The notes under the pieces are model-generated. The model made no database searches. It had not been told where the DNA came from and saw only the letters and a list, made by a program, of their open reading frames with translations. From an uncultured Alphaproteobacteria bacterium (GTDB lineage Bacteria; Pseudomonadota; Alphaproteobacteria; Bin95): a DNA stretch of 8,299 bases. Below, in pieces: positions 1-6,244 of the stretch. Each line of letters opens with the position of its first letter. Within the stretch, counting starts at the first letter, position 1. The stretch covers positions 1-8,299 of the forward strand of contig CAJXVF010000077.1 of assembly GCA_913060845.1 (NCBI GenBank), written 5' to 3'. A program made the translations under genes and the position numbers.

Positions 1-238
1 GGTCAACATCACCCAGTGGATAGGCTGCAGGCAGCAATCCCGCAGCATCTTGGCCGTCCAGAAAGGCTTCCGTTAGCGCCCGGCAGGCACGACGCGTTGG
101 CAGAAATATCTTGGTCTGACCAAGGCTTGCAGAAGGAATATGGCTCGCGAGCCCTTTTGCCAATGTGCCCAGGAAATCCGCGCCCGGTGGAATCGTATAG
201 ATGCCGGACAGTCCAATTGCTGCGTCTTCGCCTGTCAT
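1..238 (-). CDS. addB: AddB, N-terminal part (double-strand break repair protein), truncated by window edge
   Basis: AddB pairs with AddA in the cytoplasmic helicase-nuclease that resects double-strand breaks for RecA-dependent recombination. Only the first 79 codons lie in the window; the frame is open to base 1. Recognisable alphaproteobacterial AddB N-terminal motifs are YTIPPGADFL (residues 14-23), IFLPTRRACRAL (44-55) and YPLGDVD (73-79), which belong to the helicase-like first domain. The ATG at 238-236 overlaps the murU stop in ATGA, and there is no good Shine-Dalgarno sequence of its own, so translation is probably coupled to murU. The nuclease domain, expected near the C-terminus, and addA should lie beyond the left edge; neither can be seen here. 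Identity rests on these motifs plus the murU-addB gene order known in alphaproteobacteria. Confidence 0.9.
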   Translation of the reverse strand, partial: MTGEDAAIGLSGIYTIPPGADFLGTLAKGLASHIPSASLGQTKIFLPTRRACRALTEAFLDGQDAAGLLPAAYPLGDVD

Positions 239-1017
239 AGGAGTTGGCGTGCGCGTGCCGTCTCTGCAGCGTTTCTGGCCCGGGTCAGCCGTTGCGGCGT
301 GCCAATGTCAGCCCATCCGCCGCTGTGGGAAACGCCAAAGAGCCGACCGTTCTCTGCCGCCTGATCATAAATTCTATTCAAGGAGAACGCGCCGGACTGG
401 ACGCCTGCAAACGCTGATGGGTTTAGAATTTGTGCGCCGGTAAACACGAAGGGTGCGGTTTCGCCATCCTGCTTCCTGGTGAGTTGGCCAAGGCCGTCTA
501 GGTAGAAATCTCCACGCCCGTCATAGCCATCGATCTTCGCTGTTGCTTGTAGCAGCAAAAGCACGTCCATCGCTTGTGGCCGCCAATAGGTTGCAAGTGC
601 GCTTAGGCCGGATGGAAGCGATCCCGCCCACCAAACATCTGCATTGACGGCATAGAACGGTTCTGCCCCCAGCAAGGGCAGAGCTTTCAGGACGCCGCCG
701 CCGGTTTCGAGCGGTGTGTCTTCCGCAGAAATTCTGGCGTCGGCCTCGCCGCCGCGGTTCCCCACATGGGCGATGATCTGATCCGCCAAGTGGCTGGCGT
801 TGACGATTTTATTGGAGACGCCGGTTTTCGTGAACGCGTCCAACGCCTGATCCAGCAGAATACTGCCGCCAATATCAAGCAACGCTTTCGGCGTCGCGAG
901 GCCTAATGGCCCAAGCCGCGTGCCGCGCCCCGCCGCCAGGACAATACCGCTTTGGATGTCCGCAGGGGGTGCTGGCGTTAGCACCAAACGGGCGATTGTT
1001 TCTGCGTCTAAGCTCAT
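235..1017 (-). CDS. murU: MurU-like N-acetylmuramate alpha-1-phosphate uridylyltransferase
   Basis: Predicted cytoplasmic nucleotidyltransferase making UDP-MurNAc from MurNAc-1-phosphate and UTP, the second step of the peptidoglycan-recycling shortcut that bypasses de novo UDP-MurNAc synthesis. The 260-residue product has the sugar-phosphate nucleotidyltransferase signature LAAGRGTRLGPL (27-38) with TPKALL (42-47, K44), ETGGGV (104-109), NADVWW (125-130, D127 a likely metal ligand), FTGAQIL (192-198) and HSGGWADIGTPQ (231-242, D237 the likely second metal ligand). The chosen ATG overlaps the amgK stop in ATGA. It leaves about 22 residues before the nucleotide-binding loop, longer than usual; a GTG at codon 12 is a possible alternative start. 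Related sugar-1-phosphate nucleotidyltransferases share these motifs, so the MurNAc specificity is inferred mainly from the adjacent amgK. Confidence 0.88.
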   Translation of the reverse strand: MSLDAETIARLVLTPAPPADIQSGIVLAAGRGTRLGPLGLATPKALLDIGGSILLDQALDAFTKTGVSNKIVNASHLADQIIAHVGNRGGEADARISAEDTPLETGGGVLKALPLLGAEPFYAVNADVWWAGSLPSGLSALATYWRPQAMDVLLLLQATAKIDGYDGRGDFYLDGLGQLTRKQDGETAPFVFTGAQILNPSAFAGVQSGAFSLNRIYDQAAENGRLFGVSHSGGWADIGTPQRLTRARNAAETARARQLL

Positions 1018-2048
1018 AGCGGAGCGCTTTCATGCAGGCTGACGGCGCGTGCCCGTGCATCCGCTGGGAATTTTTCGGCCAAGAATGCACGAAGGTCCAC
1101 CAAGGCTGGATGGCGAAGACTGTGATCCAAGTGGTTGAGCGTGCGTTGCATGTGTTTCAGATATCCCGGTTTGCCGTCTCGTCGCCAAAGCCGAACCCAC
1201 AACCCAGCCACCCTGCAATGCCGTTGACCGCCATGTACGGCAAGCGCTGCGGCAATATCTTCTGGGGACAAATGCGGGGCCGCATTTTGGTATCGAGCAA
1301 GGCATGCGGCGCGGACTTGGGCTGGCACATCGCGCCGGGCATCTTCAATCAGTGATGCCAAATCATAGGCAAGCGGGCCATAGCCTGCGTCCTGGAAATC
1401 CAGAACACCGCAGGCCGCGACGCCGTCCCGGCTTTTCAAGCGCATCAGGTTGTCCACATGAAAATCCCTGTGGACAAAGCCGTGACCAAGCGTTGGTGCT
1501 TGGTGCAGCGCATCCCGCCAAAGGGCAGTGAACTCGGTGCGCTCGTCCGCTGTTGGCAGCGCGTCCATGCATTCTGGCCAAAGCCAGTCCAAGAACGTGG
1601 AAACATGGCTTGCACGAGCAGCAGCATCATAATGGGGCAATGTTGGATGCGGTCCGCCAAGGTCCTGGCGAATGGCAATCAGGACATCCGTCGCAAGGGC
1701 ATAGAGCGCATTAGGGTCTTCACCTGCATCCAACAAATTGGTGAAGGTCGCGTCGCCGAAGTCTTCCAACAGCAGAAAGCCTTGGGCGCTGTCCTCTGCC
1801 AATATTTGCGGTGTTGTGATCCCAGCTGCACTTAACATGGCACCACACATGGTGAACGGCCCAAGCGCTTCTTTTGGCGGCGGCGCATCCATTAGCATGG
1901 CACGGCGGGTCTCGCCTTGAAGGCGGGCGTAACGCCGAAAAGAAGCATCACCGGGCCGCCATTCAAGGCGTGCGTCTGCCCATCCGGCGTTTGCCAGAAA
2001 CTGGGCGCGGGCGGCATCTCTTTCGGGTTCGAATCGCGGTGTGTTCAT
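1014..2048 (-). CDS. amgK: AmgK-like N-acetylmuramate/N-acetylglucosamine anomeric kinase (aminoglycoside phosphotransferase fold)
   Basis: Predicted kinase that phosphorylates the anomeric hydroxyl of MurNAc (and GlcNAc) with ATP, supplying MurU in cell-wall recycling. The 344-residue protein has the aminoglycoside-phosphotransferase (APH) fold: GDASFRRY (33-40) in the N-lobe, LLLEDFGDA (92-100) at the hinge, the catalytic loop VHRDFHVDN (192-200; D195 the base, N200 a Mg ligand) and LDFQDAGYGPLAYDLASL (216-233; D217 the DFG-like Mg ligand). The frame is open upstream to a GTG at 2087, but family members start close to the ERDAARAQFLANAGW segment, so the ATG at 2048 is preferred; no clear ribosome-binding site supports either. 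Its stop overlaps the murU start. The gene is sometimes annotated simply as 'phosphotransferase'. No tsaE precedes it here. Confidence 0.88.
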   Translation of the reverse strand: MNTPRFEPERDAARAQFLANAGWADARLEWRPGDASFRRYARLQGETRRAMLMDAPPPKEALGPFTMCGAMLSAAGITTPQILAEDSAQGFLLLEDFGDATFTNLLDAGEDPNALYALATDVLIAIRQDLGGPHPTLPHYDAAARASHVSTFLDWLWPECMDALPTADERTEFTALWRDALHQAPTLGHGFVHRDFHVDNLMRLKSRDGVAACGVLDFQDAGYGPLAYDLASLIEDARRDVPAQVRAACLARYQNAAPHLSPEDIAAALAVHGGQRHCRVAGLWVRLWRRDGKPGYLKHMQRTLNHLDHSLRHPALVDLRAFLAEKFPADARARAVSLHESAPL

Positions 2049-2146
2049 GTCATGGTGATTGTACGATTGCGCGCGGCCCGGGACCACATCTGATCTTGCA
2101 CGCTAATGCTTGCAGAACGCCTGCTGCATGTCGCACCATTGCTGCC
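2049..2146. promoter_or_regulatory. Divergent intergenic region between amgK and the SDR/GST/CoA-transferase operon
   Basis: These 98 bp separate two head-to-head transcription units and must hold the promoter of at least one of them, unless the amgK operon starts at the alternative GTG at 2087. I looked for paired -35/-10 hexamers on both strands and found no convincing match. Neither start codon has a good Shine-Dalgarno sequence, so one or both messages may be leaderless or weakly initiated. The promoter role is inferred from gene orientation alone. Confidence 0.45.
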
Positions 2147-2890
2147 ATGACAGATCAGGTAAAAGTGGCACTCGGCATTGGTGCGGGCGATGCGATCGGC
2201 GCAGCATTTGCGCGCCGGTTCGCTAAAGGTGGATATCGTGTGGCGATGGCGCGGCGGGACCCGGCCAAGTCCGATGCGCTTGTCCAGGAGATCAACGCAG
2301 TTGGCGGTATGGCAAAAGCCTATGCTGCCGATGCACGGCAGGAGGACTCGCTGGAGGCACTCTTAGATGCCGTTGAAAGCGATCTCGGGCCAGTCGAAGT
2401 GATGCTTTATAACGCTGGCGCCAACTACAAAAGCCCGCTGACCGAGACGACCCAGGACATGTTCCGCAAGGTTTGGGCGCTCGGTTGTGAAGGTGGTTTC
2501 CTTTCTGGCAAGGCCGCAGCCAGGCGCATGCTGCCGCGCGGCAAAGGTACAATTTTATTCACAGGTGCTACAGCCAGCATGCGGGGCGGTGCTGGGTTCG
2601 CTGCCTTTGCTGCCGCTAAGTTCGGCTTGCGCGCGGTCGCTCAATCCATGGCGCGGGAATTGGGGCCAGAGGGCATTCATGTGGCGCATCTGATTGTCGA
2701 TGGCGGTGTTGATAGCCCGGCCATCCATGCCCGCCGAAAGGCAGCGAATGGCGGCAAGGATATCGATTTTCCGCCAGACAGCCTGATGGACCTTGCTTCA
2801 ATCGCGGAAGCCTACTGGACGCTCAGCCAGCAGGGCCGGGATGCCTGGACTCACGAGCTTGATATTCGCCCGTTTGTGGAGACTTGGTGA
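2147..2890 (+). CDS. SDR-family protein of the SDR_c10 type, with Phe in place of the catalytic Tyr
   Basis: A 247-residue short-chain dehydrogenase/reductase-like Rossmann protein, probably cytoplasmic. The Gly-rich nucleotide loop is the atypical GIGAGDAIG (10-18) instead of TGxxxGIG, followed by ARRDP after strand 2 and YNAG (88-91). In the active-site segment FTGATASMRGGAGFAAFAAAKFGL (138-160) the YxxxK motif reads F154-A-A-A-K158: the lysine is kept but the tyrosine is Phe, and the tetrad Asn position is Gly113. This matches what is known of classical SDR subgroup 10 (cd05373), described as having a poor Gly motif and Phe for Tyr. The substrate is unknown, and normal dehydrogenase chemistry is doubtful. 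The frame is open back to 1874, but that stretch is antisense to amgK; the ATG at 2147 directly precedes the Rossmann start. It is the first gene of the operon, and its stop overlaps the GST start (TGATG). Confidence 0.87.
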   Translation: MTDQVKVALGIGAGDAIGAAFARRFAKGGYRVAMARRDPAKSDALVQEINAVGGMAKAYAADARQEDSLEALLDAVESDLGPVEVMLYNAGANYKSPLTETTQDMFRKVWALGCEGGFLSGKAAARRMLPRGKGTILFTGATASMRGGAGFAAFAAAKFGLRAVAQSMARELGPEGIHVAHLIVDGGVDSPAIHARRKAANGGKDIDFPPDSLMDLASIAEAYWTLSQQGRDAWTHELDIRPFVETW

Positions 2891-3522
2891 TGGCAGACCG
2901 TGTGCTTTGGGGCGTTAAATCCGCCCGCTCAATCAGGGGGCATTGGGCGCTGATCGAGCTTGGGCTGGAGTATGAAACTCGGGCTATCCAAACACGCACG
3001 CCGCCAATGGAGGGCGCTGAATACCGCGCCGTTAATCCGCGCGGCAAGATCCCGACACTGATTGATGGGGATATCGCGATCACGGAAAGCCCTGCCATCG
3101 TTATGTATCTAGCAGACAGGTATTCGACGGATGCGCGTCGCCTGATCCCGATAGAAGCCAAGGCCCGCGCTTTCTATTTTGAATGGATGTCTTTCATTTC
3201 TATGGAATTGGACGCGACGTCGCTGTATGTCCTGCGTCGTCATGAAGGTCTGCCGGAGATTTATGGCGAGGCACCGGAAGCCAACACTGCAGCGCGCGCC
3301 TACTTTGACCGGATGATCACAGCCGCAGCGCTCCGCATGGAGGATGGTCGGCCCTATCTGCTTGGCGATACATTCTATGGCCCAGATATCTTGATGATGA
3401 CGATATTGAATTGGGCCAAGCGCTATAAATGCCCCTATCCCGATATCTTTGCAGACTATCAAACGCGGATTGCTGAACGGCCCCAGTATTTAGCGGCTGA
3501 AGTGGCGAATAACCCCGAATGA
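2890..3522 (+). CDS. Glutathione S-transferase family protein
   Basis: A 210-residue soluble protein with the two-domain GST layout. The thioredoxin-like N-terminal domain (about 3-80) holds Ser11/Ser14 in the region where many bacterial GSTs have the glutathione-activating residue, the NPRGKIPTL segment with the cis-proline P55, and ESPAIVMYL (66-74), whose E66-S67 pair normally binds the gamma-glutamyl part of glutathione. The all-alpha C-terminal domain (about 88-205) contains YLLGDTFYGPDIL, with D166 at the conserved N-capping position. The ATG at 2890 overlaps the preceding stop by one base, and the stop overlaps the next start (ATGA), so it is translationally coupled on both sides. The company of a CoA-transferase and SDR proteins suggests action on a small organic substrate (conjugation, isomerisation or thiol lyase chemistry). 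The substrate cannot be predicted. Confidence 0.88.
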   Translation: MADRVLWGVKSARSIRGHWALIELGLEYETRAIQTRTPPMEGAEYRAVNPRGKIPTLIDGDIAITESPAIVMYLADRYSTDARRLIPIEAKARAFYFEWMSFISMELDATSLYVLRRHEGLPEIYGEAPEANTAARAYFDRMITAAALRMEDGRPYLLGDTFYGPDILMMTILNWAKRYKCPYPDIFADYQTRIAERPQYLAAEVANNPE

Positions 3523-4709
3523 CCGGGCCTTTGAGCGGCATCAAGGTCATTGATCTGTGCAGCGTCGTCTCTGGCCCCGCCGCGATGGCGACGCTGGCGG
3601 ATCAAGGTGCGGATGTCATCAAGGTGGAGACATTATCGGGTGACGTAATGCGTCATGGGCGAGCAGCGTCCCCTGGGTTCTCTGCAAGTTTCGTTGCGTG
3701 CAATCGGGGCAAGCGCAGCATCGCGCTCGACCTAAAGCAGCCTGAAGGCAAAGCGATCCTTTGGCGGCTGGTGGAGCAAGCGGATGTCTTCGCCCAGAAC
3801 TTCCGTCCCGGCGCTATCGAACGCCTCGGCTTTGATTACGATACTGCGAAAGCGCGCAATCCGGGTCTGGTTTATTTGTCTATCAGCGGCGTTGGGCCAT
3901 CGGGTCCATATGCTGGCAAACGCGTCTATGATCCTGTGATCCAAGCGCTATCTGGCCTGACGGATATCCAGGCGGATGCGCAAACCGGACGGCCAAAGAT
4001 GGTTCGAACACTTGTCGCGGATAAGACGACAGCCATTTATGCGGCCCAGGCCGTAACGTCTGCTTTATTCGCCCGCACACGCACTGGTGAGGGCCAGCAT
4101 GTGGAAATGGCGATGCTGGATGCCATGCTCTCTTTCATTTGGCCCGAAGGCATGTCGCCGTTCGCGATTGTTGCGGATGATACGCAATCTGCAGCTGCCA
4201 GCGCCCATGACATGATTTTTGAAACGGCGGACGGGTTCATTACCCTCGGCACAGTTTCCAATGCGGAATGGCAAGGTCTTTGCGGCGCTCTGAACAAGCC
4301 TGAATGGCTAACAGACCCTCGCTTCGCAACTCAGGCCGCCCGCTCCGCCAATCGCCAGATACGGATGCTGGAAATAGAGGCGGTGTTAAAAGGCCAACCC
4401 TCTGCCCAGATATTGGCAGCGCTTGAGGCAGCGGATGTGCCGTGCATGCCCGTGCGCCGTCGCCGTGAGATGCTGGATGACCCGCAGGTCCAGCACAACG
4501 GCATTGTCACGGTGATGGAGCAACCGGGTGTCGGCGCCATTCGCCAAGCCCGCCCCGCGGCGCGCTTTAGCGGAACGCCAGCGAAAGACCCAAGCCCGGC
4601 GCCAGCGTTGGGGCAAGATTCAGCTATGATCCTTAGCGAAATTAGCTATACGGAAACAGAAATCGGTGCGTTCCAGCAATCTGGCGTCATCGCGCAACAC
4701 CAAGCTTAA
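3519..4709 (+). CDS. CaiB/BaiF family (family III) CoA-transferase
   Basis: Moves coenzyme A between carboxylic acids, here for an unknown acid, in the cytoplasm. The 396-residue length is normal for the family. Visible signatures: LSGIKVIDLCSVVSGP (5-20) and LADQGADVIKVE (26-37) at the N-terminus; NRGKRSIALDLK (62-73); NFRPGAIERLGFDY (94-107); LVYLSISGVGPSGPYA (117-132); VADKTTAIYAAQAV (166-179), whose D168 fits the catalytic aspartate that forms the glutamyl/aspartyl-CoA-type anhydride; and GEGQHVEMAMLDAML (190-204). The last ~90 residues form the second lobe (ALEAADVPCMPVR; GIVTVMEQPGVG). The ATG overlaps the GST stop (ATGA). The next gene follows after 17 nt with its own ribosome-binding site. 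Family membership is certain. Names such as formyl-CoA or carnitine CoA-transferase would be guesses. Confidence 0.93.
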   Translation: MTGPLSGIKVIDLCSVVSGPAAMATLADQGADVIKVETLSGDVMRHGRAASPGFSASFVACNRGKRSIALDLKQPEGKAILWRLVEQADVFAQNFRPGAIERLGFDYDTAKARNPGLVYLSISGVGPSGPYAGKRVYDPVIQALSGLTDIQADAQTGRPKMVRTLVADKTTAIYAAQAVTSALFARTRTGEGQHVEMAMLDAMLSFIWPEGMSPFAIVADDTQSAAASAHDMIFETADGFITLGTVSNAEWQGLCGALNKPEWLTDPRFATQAARSANRQIRMLEIEAVLKGQPSAQILAALEAADVPCMPVRRRREMLDDPQVQHNGIVTVMEQPGVGAIRQARPAARFSGTPAKDPSPAPALGQDSAMILSEISYTETEIGAFQQSGVIAQHQA

Positions 4710-4711
4710 TC

Positions 4712-4717
4712 AAAGGA
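4712..4717 (+). promoter_or_regulatory. Ribosome-binding site of the second SDR gene
   Basis: AAAGGA lies 9 nt before the ATG at 4727, in the 17-nt gap after the CoA-transferase stop. It supports that start and shows that this gene, unlike the two before it, has its own initiation signal. Confidence 0.7.
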
Positions 4718-4726
4718 ACTGACCCC

Positions 4727-5491
4727 ATGGATATGCAGATCGCCGGTAAGAAAGTGCTGGTCACTGGCGCCTCAAAAGGCATCGGCTTGGCGTGCGCCAA
4801 GCAATTGGCGGAAGAGGGCGCTATTCCAGTCTTGGTCTCCCGAACGGAAGAGGACCTCGTGCGTGCTTCCCAGATGATTAAGCAGAGCCACGGCATTGAC
4901 GCTGAATGGCGCGCTGTTGATCTCTCCAATGGGGATGCCGCCCGTGCGCTGATCGCTGAATTCGCGGATATCGACATTCTGGTGAATAACGCAGGCGCTA
5001 TTCCGGCTGGCACTTTGGACGAAATTCAGGAGCCGCGCTGGCGCGAAGCCTGGGACCTTAAAGTATTCGGTTATGTGAACATGACCCGCGCGGCCTACGC
5101 GAATATGCGCAGCCGTGGCGGTGGCGTGATCGTCAACGTGATTGGCGCTGCTGGGGAAAACCCAAACGCAGGCTATGTGGCGGGCAGTGCAGGCAATGCC
5201 TCGCTCATGGCGTTTACGAAAGCGGTCGGCAAGGTATCGCTGGCGGACAATATCCGCGTCGTCGCCTGCAATCCTGGCCTCACATTGACGGACCGGATGG
5301 AAACGATGCTGCGGGGGCAGGCGAACGAGAAATTCGGCGACGCCGAACGTTGGGAAGAATGCATTCCGACTGACCCAGCACCCGCAAAAGCCGAAGACGT
5401 GGGCGATCTTGTGACGTTCCTCGCCAGCCCACGCGCCTGCATGATCACCGGAACCGTCATCACACTAGATGGCGGTGGATATACGCGTTGA
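4727..5491 (+). CDS. SDR-family protein lacking the classical catalytic tetrad (PRK06125-like)
   Basis: A 254-residue Rossmann protein. Nucleotide binding looks normal: VTGASKGIG (12-20), S38-R39 after strand 2, DLS (65-67) and LVNNAG (85-90). The active site does not. Aligned by eye to classical SDRs, the tetrad Asn is K112 (in DLKVFGY), the Ser is G140 (NVIGAAG), and YxxxK is G153-S-A-G-N157 (in GYVAGSAGNASL). Y150 and K112 remain nearby and could have taken over. The rest is well kept, including NPGLTLTDR (182-190) and the C-terminal ITGTVITLDGGGY. I recall a recognised group with the same DLKVFGY and GSxGNA motifs (PRK06125), so this is probably a conserved variant rather than a decayed gene. 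The sequence favours NAD(P)-binding, but the reaction is unknown. It is the fourth gene of the operon. Confidence 0.9.
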   Translation: MDMQIAGKKVLVTGASKGIGLACAKQLAEEGAIPVLVSRTEEDLVRASQMIKQSHGIDAEWRAVDLSNGDAARALIAEFADIDILVNNAGAIPAGTLDEIQEPRWREAWDLKVFGYVNMTRAAYANMRSRGGGVIVNVIGAAGENPNAGYVAGSAGNASLMAFTKAVGKVSLADNIRVVACNPGLTLTDRMETMLRGQANEKFGDAERWEECIPTDPAPAKAEDVGDLVTFLASPRACMITGTVITLDGGGYTR

Positions 5492-5510
5492 CCTGGAACG
5501 TTGTTCCGGG
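5492..5510 (+). other. Small hairpin directly after the second SDR stop codon
   Basis: CCTGGAAC (5492-5499) and GTTCCGGG (5503-5510) form an 8-bp stem with one G-T pair and a 3-base loop, starting at the base after the stop codon. No T-tract follows, so it is not a standard intrinsic terminator. It may protect the 3' end of the operon mRNA or reduce read-through into the HupE gene. It could also be chance. Confidence 0.4.
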
Positions 5511-5543
5511 AAGGATAGGTCAAAATGATTCTCCGCATAGCTC

Positions 5544-5549
5544 TAAGGA
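5544..5549 (+). promoter_or_regulatory. Ribosome-binding site of the HupE/UreJ gene
   Basis: TAAGGA lies 10 nt upstream of the ATG at 5560. It fixes that start, which opens directly into the signal peptide. Confidence 0.65.
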
Positions 5550-5559
5550 TTAAACTGAT

Positions 5560-6168
5560 ATGCGTTTAACCGCTGTACTGACCGGCCTTGCAGCCGTGAT
5601 CGCCGCCACACCCGCTCTGGCACACCACCCACTGGGCGGTGCCATGCCAGAAACAATTTCCCAGGGGCTGCTCTCTGGCGTTGGTCACCCAATCATCGGG
5701 GTTGATCATCTGGCGTTCATTATCGGCGCTGGCATCATCGCCGTTATGGTCGGACGTGGTCTAACGGCACCGCTGGCCCTGGTTGCAGGCGCGCTTCTGG
5801 GCGCTGTCATTCACTTCGGCGCTGTGACTATTCCAGGCGCTGAAATCCTGATCGCACTTTCTGTCATCATCGCTGGCCGTTTGATCTTCACGGGCGCTCG
5901 CGTAGGTGCAGGCCTCATCATGGCCGGGTTCGCGGTTGCAGGCATTGTTCACGGTTACGCTTATGCAGAAGCCGTTGTTGGCGCTGAGCAGACAGTGATC
6001 GCCGCATATCTCATCAGCTTCAGCGTTACCCAATTGGTCATCGCTTGTGGCGCTGGTGCCATCGCACGGATCGTGATGCGTGGCAAAAGCTGGTCCGTTG
6101 CACACCGTGCCGCAGGCATGGGCATCGCCGCCGTCGGCACCGTGTTCCTGACACAGGCTGTCGTCTAA
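5560..6168 (+). CDS. HupE/UreJ family membrane protein, putative nickel/cobalt transporter
   Basis: A 202-residue inner-membrane protein of the HupE/UreJ family, whose studied members are linked to nickel or cobalt uptake. Residues 1-21 form a signal peptide ending in PALA, which on cleavage would leave a mature N-terminus starting HHPLGG. Family motifs follow: HPIIGVDHLAFIIGAG (43-58) with H43, D49 and H50 as likely metal ligands, H85 in VIHFGA, and HGYAYAEA (131-138) with H131 and E137. About six hydrophobic segments are visible: roughly 46-64, 69-89, 94-110, 115-132, 144-168 and 183-201. No hydrogenase or urease gene is in the window, so which metalloenzyme it serves is unknown; cobalt for B12 is an alternative. 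It follows the SDR operon by 68 nt and may be co-transcribed or have its own promoter. It ends just before a strong terminator. Confidence 0.88.
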   Translation: MRLTAVLTGLAAVIAATPALAHHPLGGAMPETISQGLLSGVGHPIIGVDHLAFIIGAGIIAVMVGRGLTAPLALVAGALLGAVIHFGAVTIPGAEILIALSVIIAGRLIFTGARVGAGLIMAGFAVAGIVHGYAYAEAVVGAEQTVIAAYLISFSVTQLVIACGAGAIARIVMRGKSWSVAHRAAGMGIAAVGTVFLTQAVV

Positions 6169-6188
6169 CGCACTACCGAATACCAATA

Positions 6189-6227
6189 AAAAGGGCCCGC
6201 TCCGGTATCATCGGAGCGGGCCCTTTT
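6189..6227. terminator. Bidirectional intrinsic terminator between convergent genes
   Basis: A perfect 16-bp inverted repeat, AAAAGGGCCCGCTCCG (6189-6204) and CGGAGCGGGCCCTTTT (6212-6227), encloses a 7-base loop. The GC-rich core is flanked by four A on the left and four T on the right, so it can end transcription in both directions. It lies 20 nt after the HupE stop and 17 nt beyond the end of the convergent NIPSNAP gene, and presumably serves both. Confidence 0.93.
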
Positions 6228-6244
6228 CGTTAGACGAATTGGCG

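Noticed and set aside
15..25. Eleven-base match AGTGGATAGGC shared with 7686-7696
   Set aside because: One copy is inside addB coding sequence far away and on no related structure; a match this short in 8 kb is best treated as chance.
1458..1835. Plus-strand 125-codon ORF antisense to amgK
   Set aside because: No recognisable motif; a shadow of the AmgK frame, which carries clear kinase motifs over the same bases.
1874..2146. Upstream in-frame extension of the first SDR gene (91 extra codons)
   Set aside because: It is antisense to the amgK coding region, shows no Rossmann or other homology, and the ATG at 2147 sits just ahead of the nucleotide-binding strand.
5501..5529. Possible promoter for the HupE gene (TTGTTC, 17 bp, AATGAT)
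   Set aside because: Only 3 of 6 and 4 of 6 consensus matches, and the -35 lies inside the small hairpin; too weak to annotate.
5761..6186. Minus-strand 141-codon ORF opposite the HupE gene
   Set aside because: Cys/Asp-rich sequence typical of reading antisense to a hydrophobic membrane protein; no ribosome-binding site or family match.
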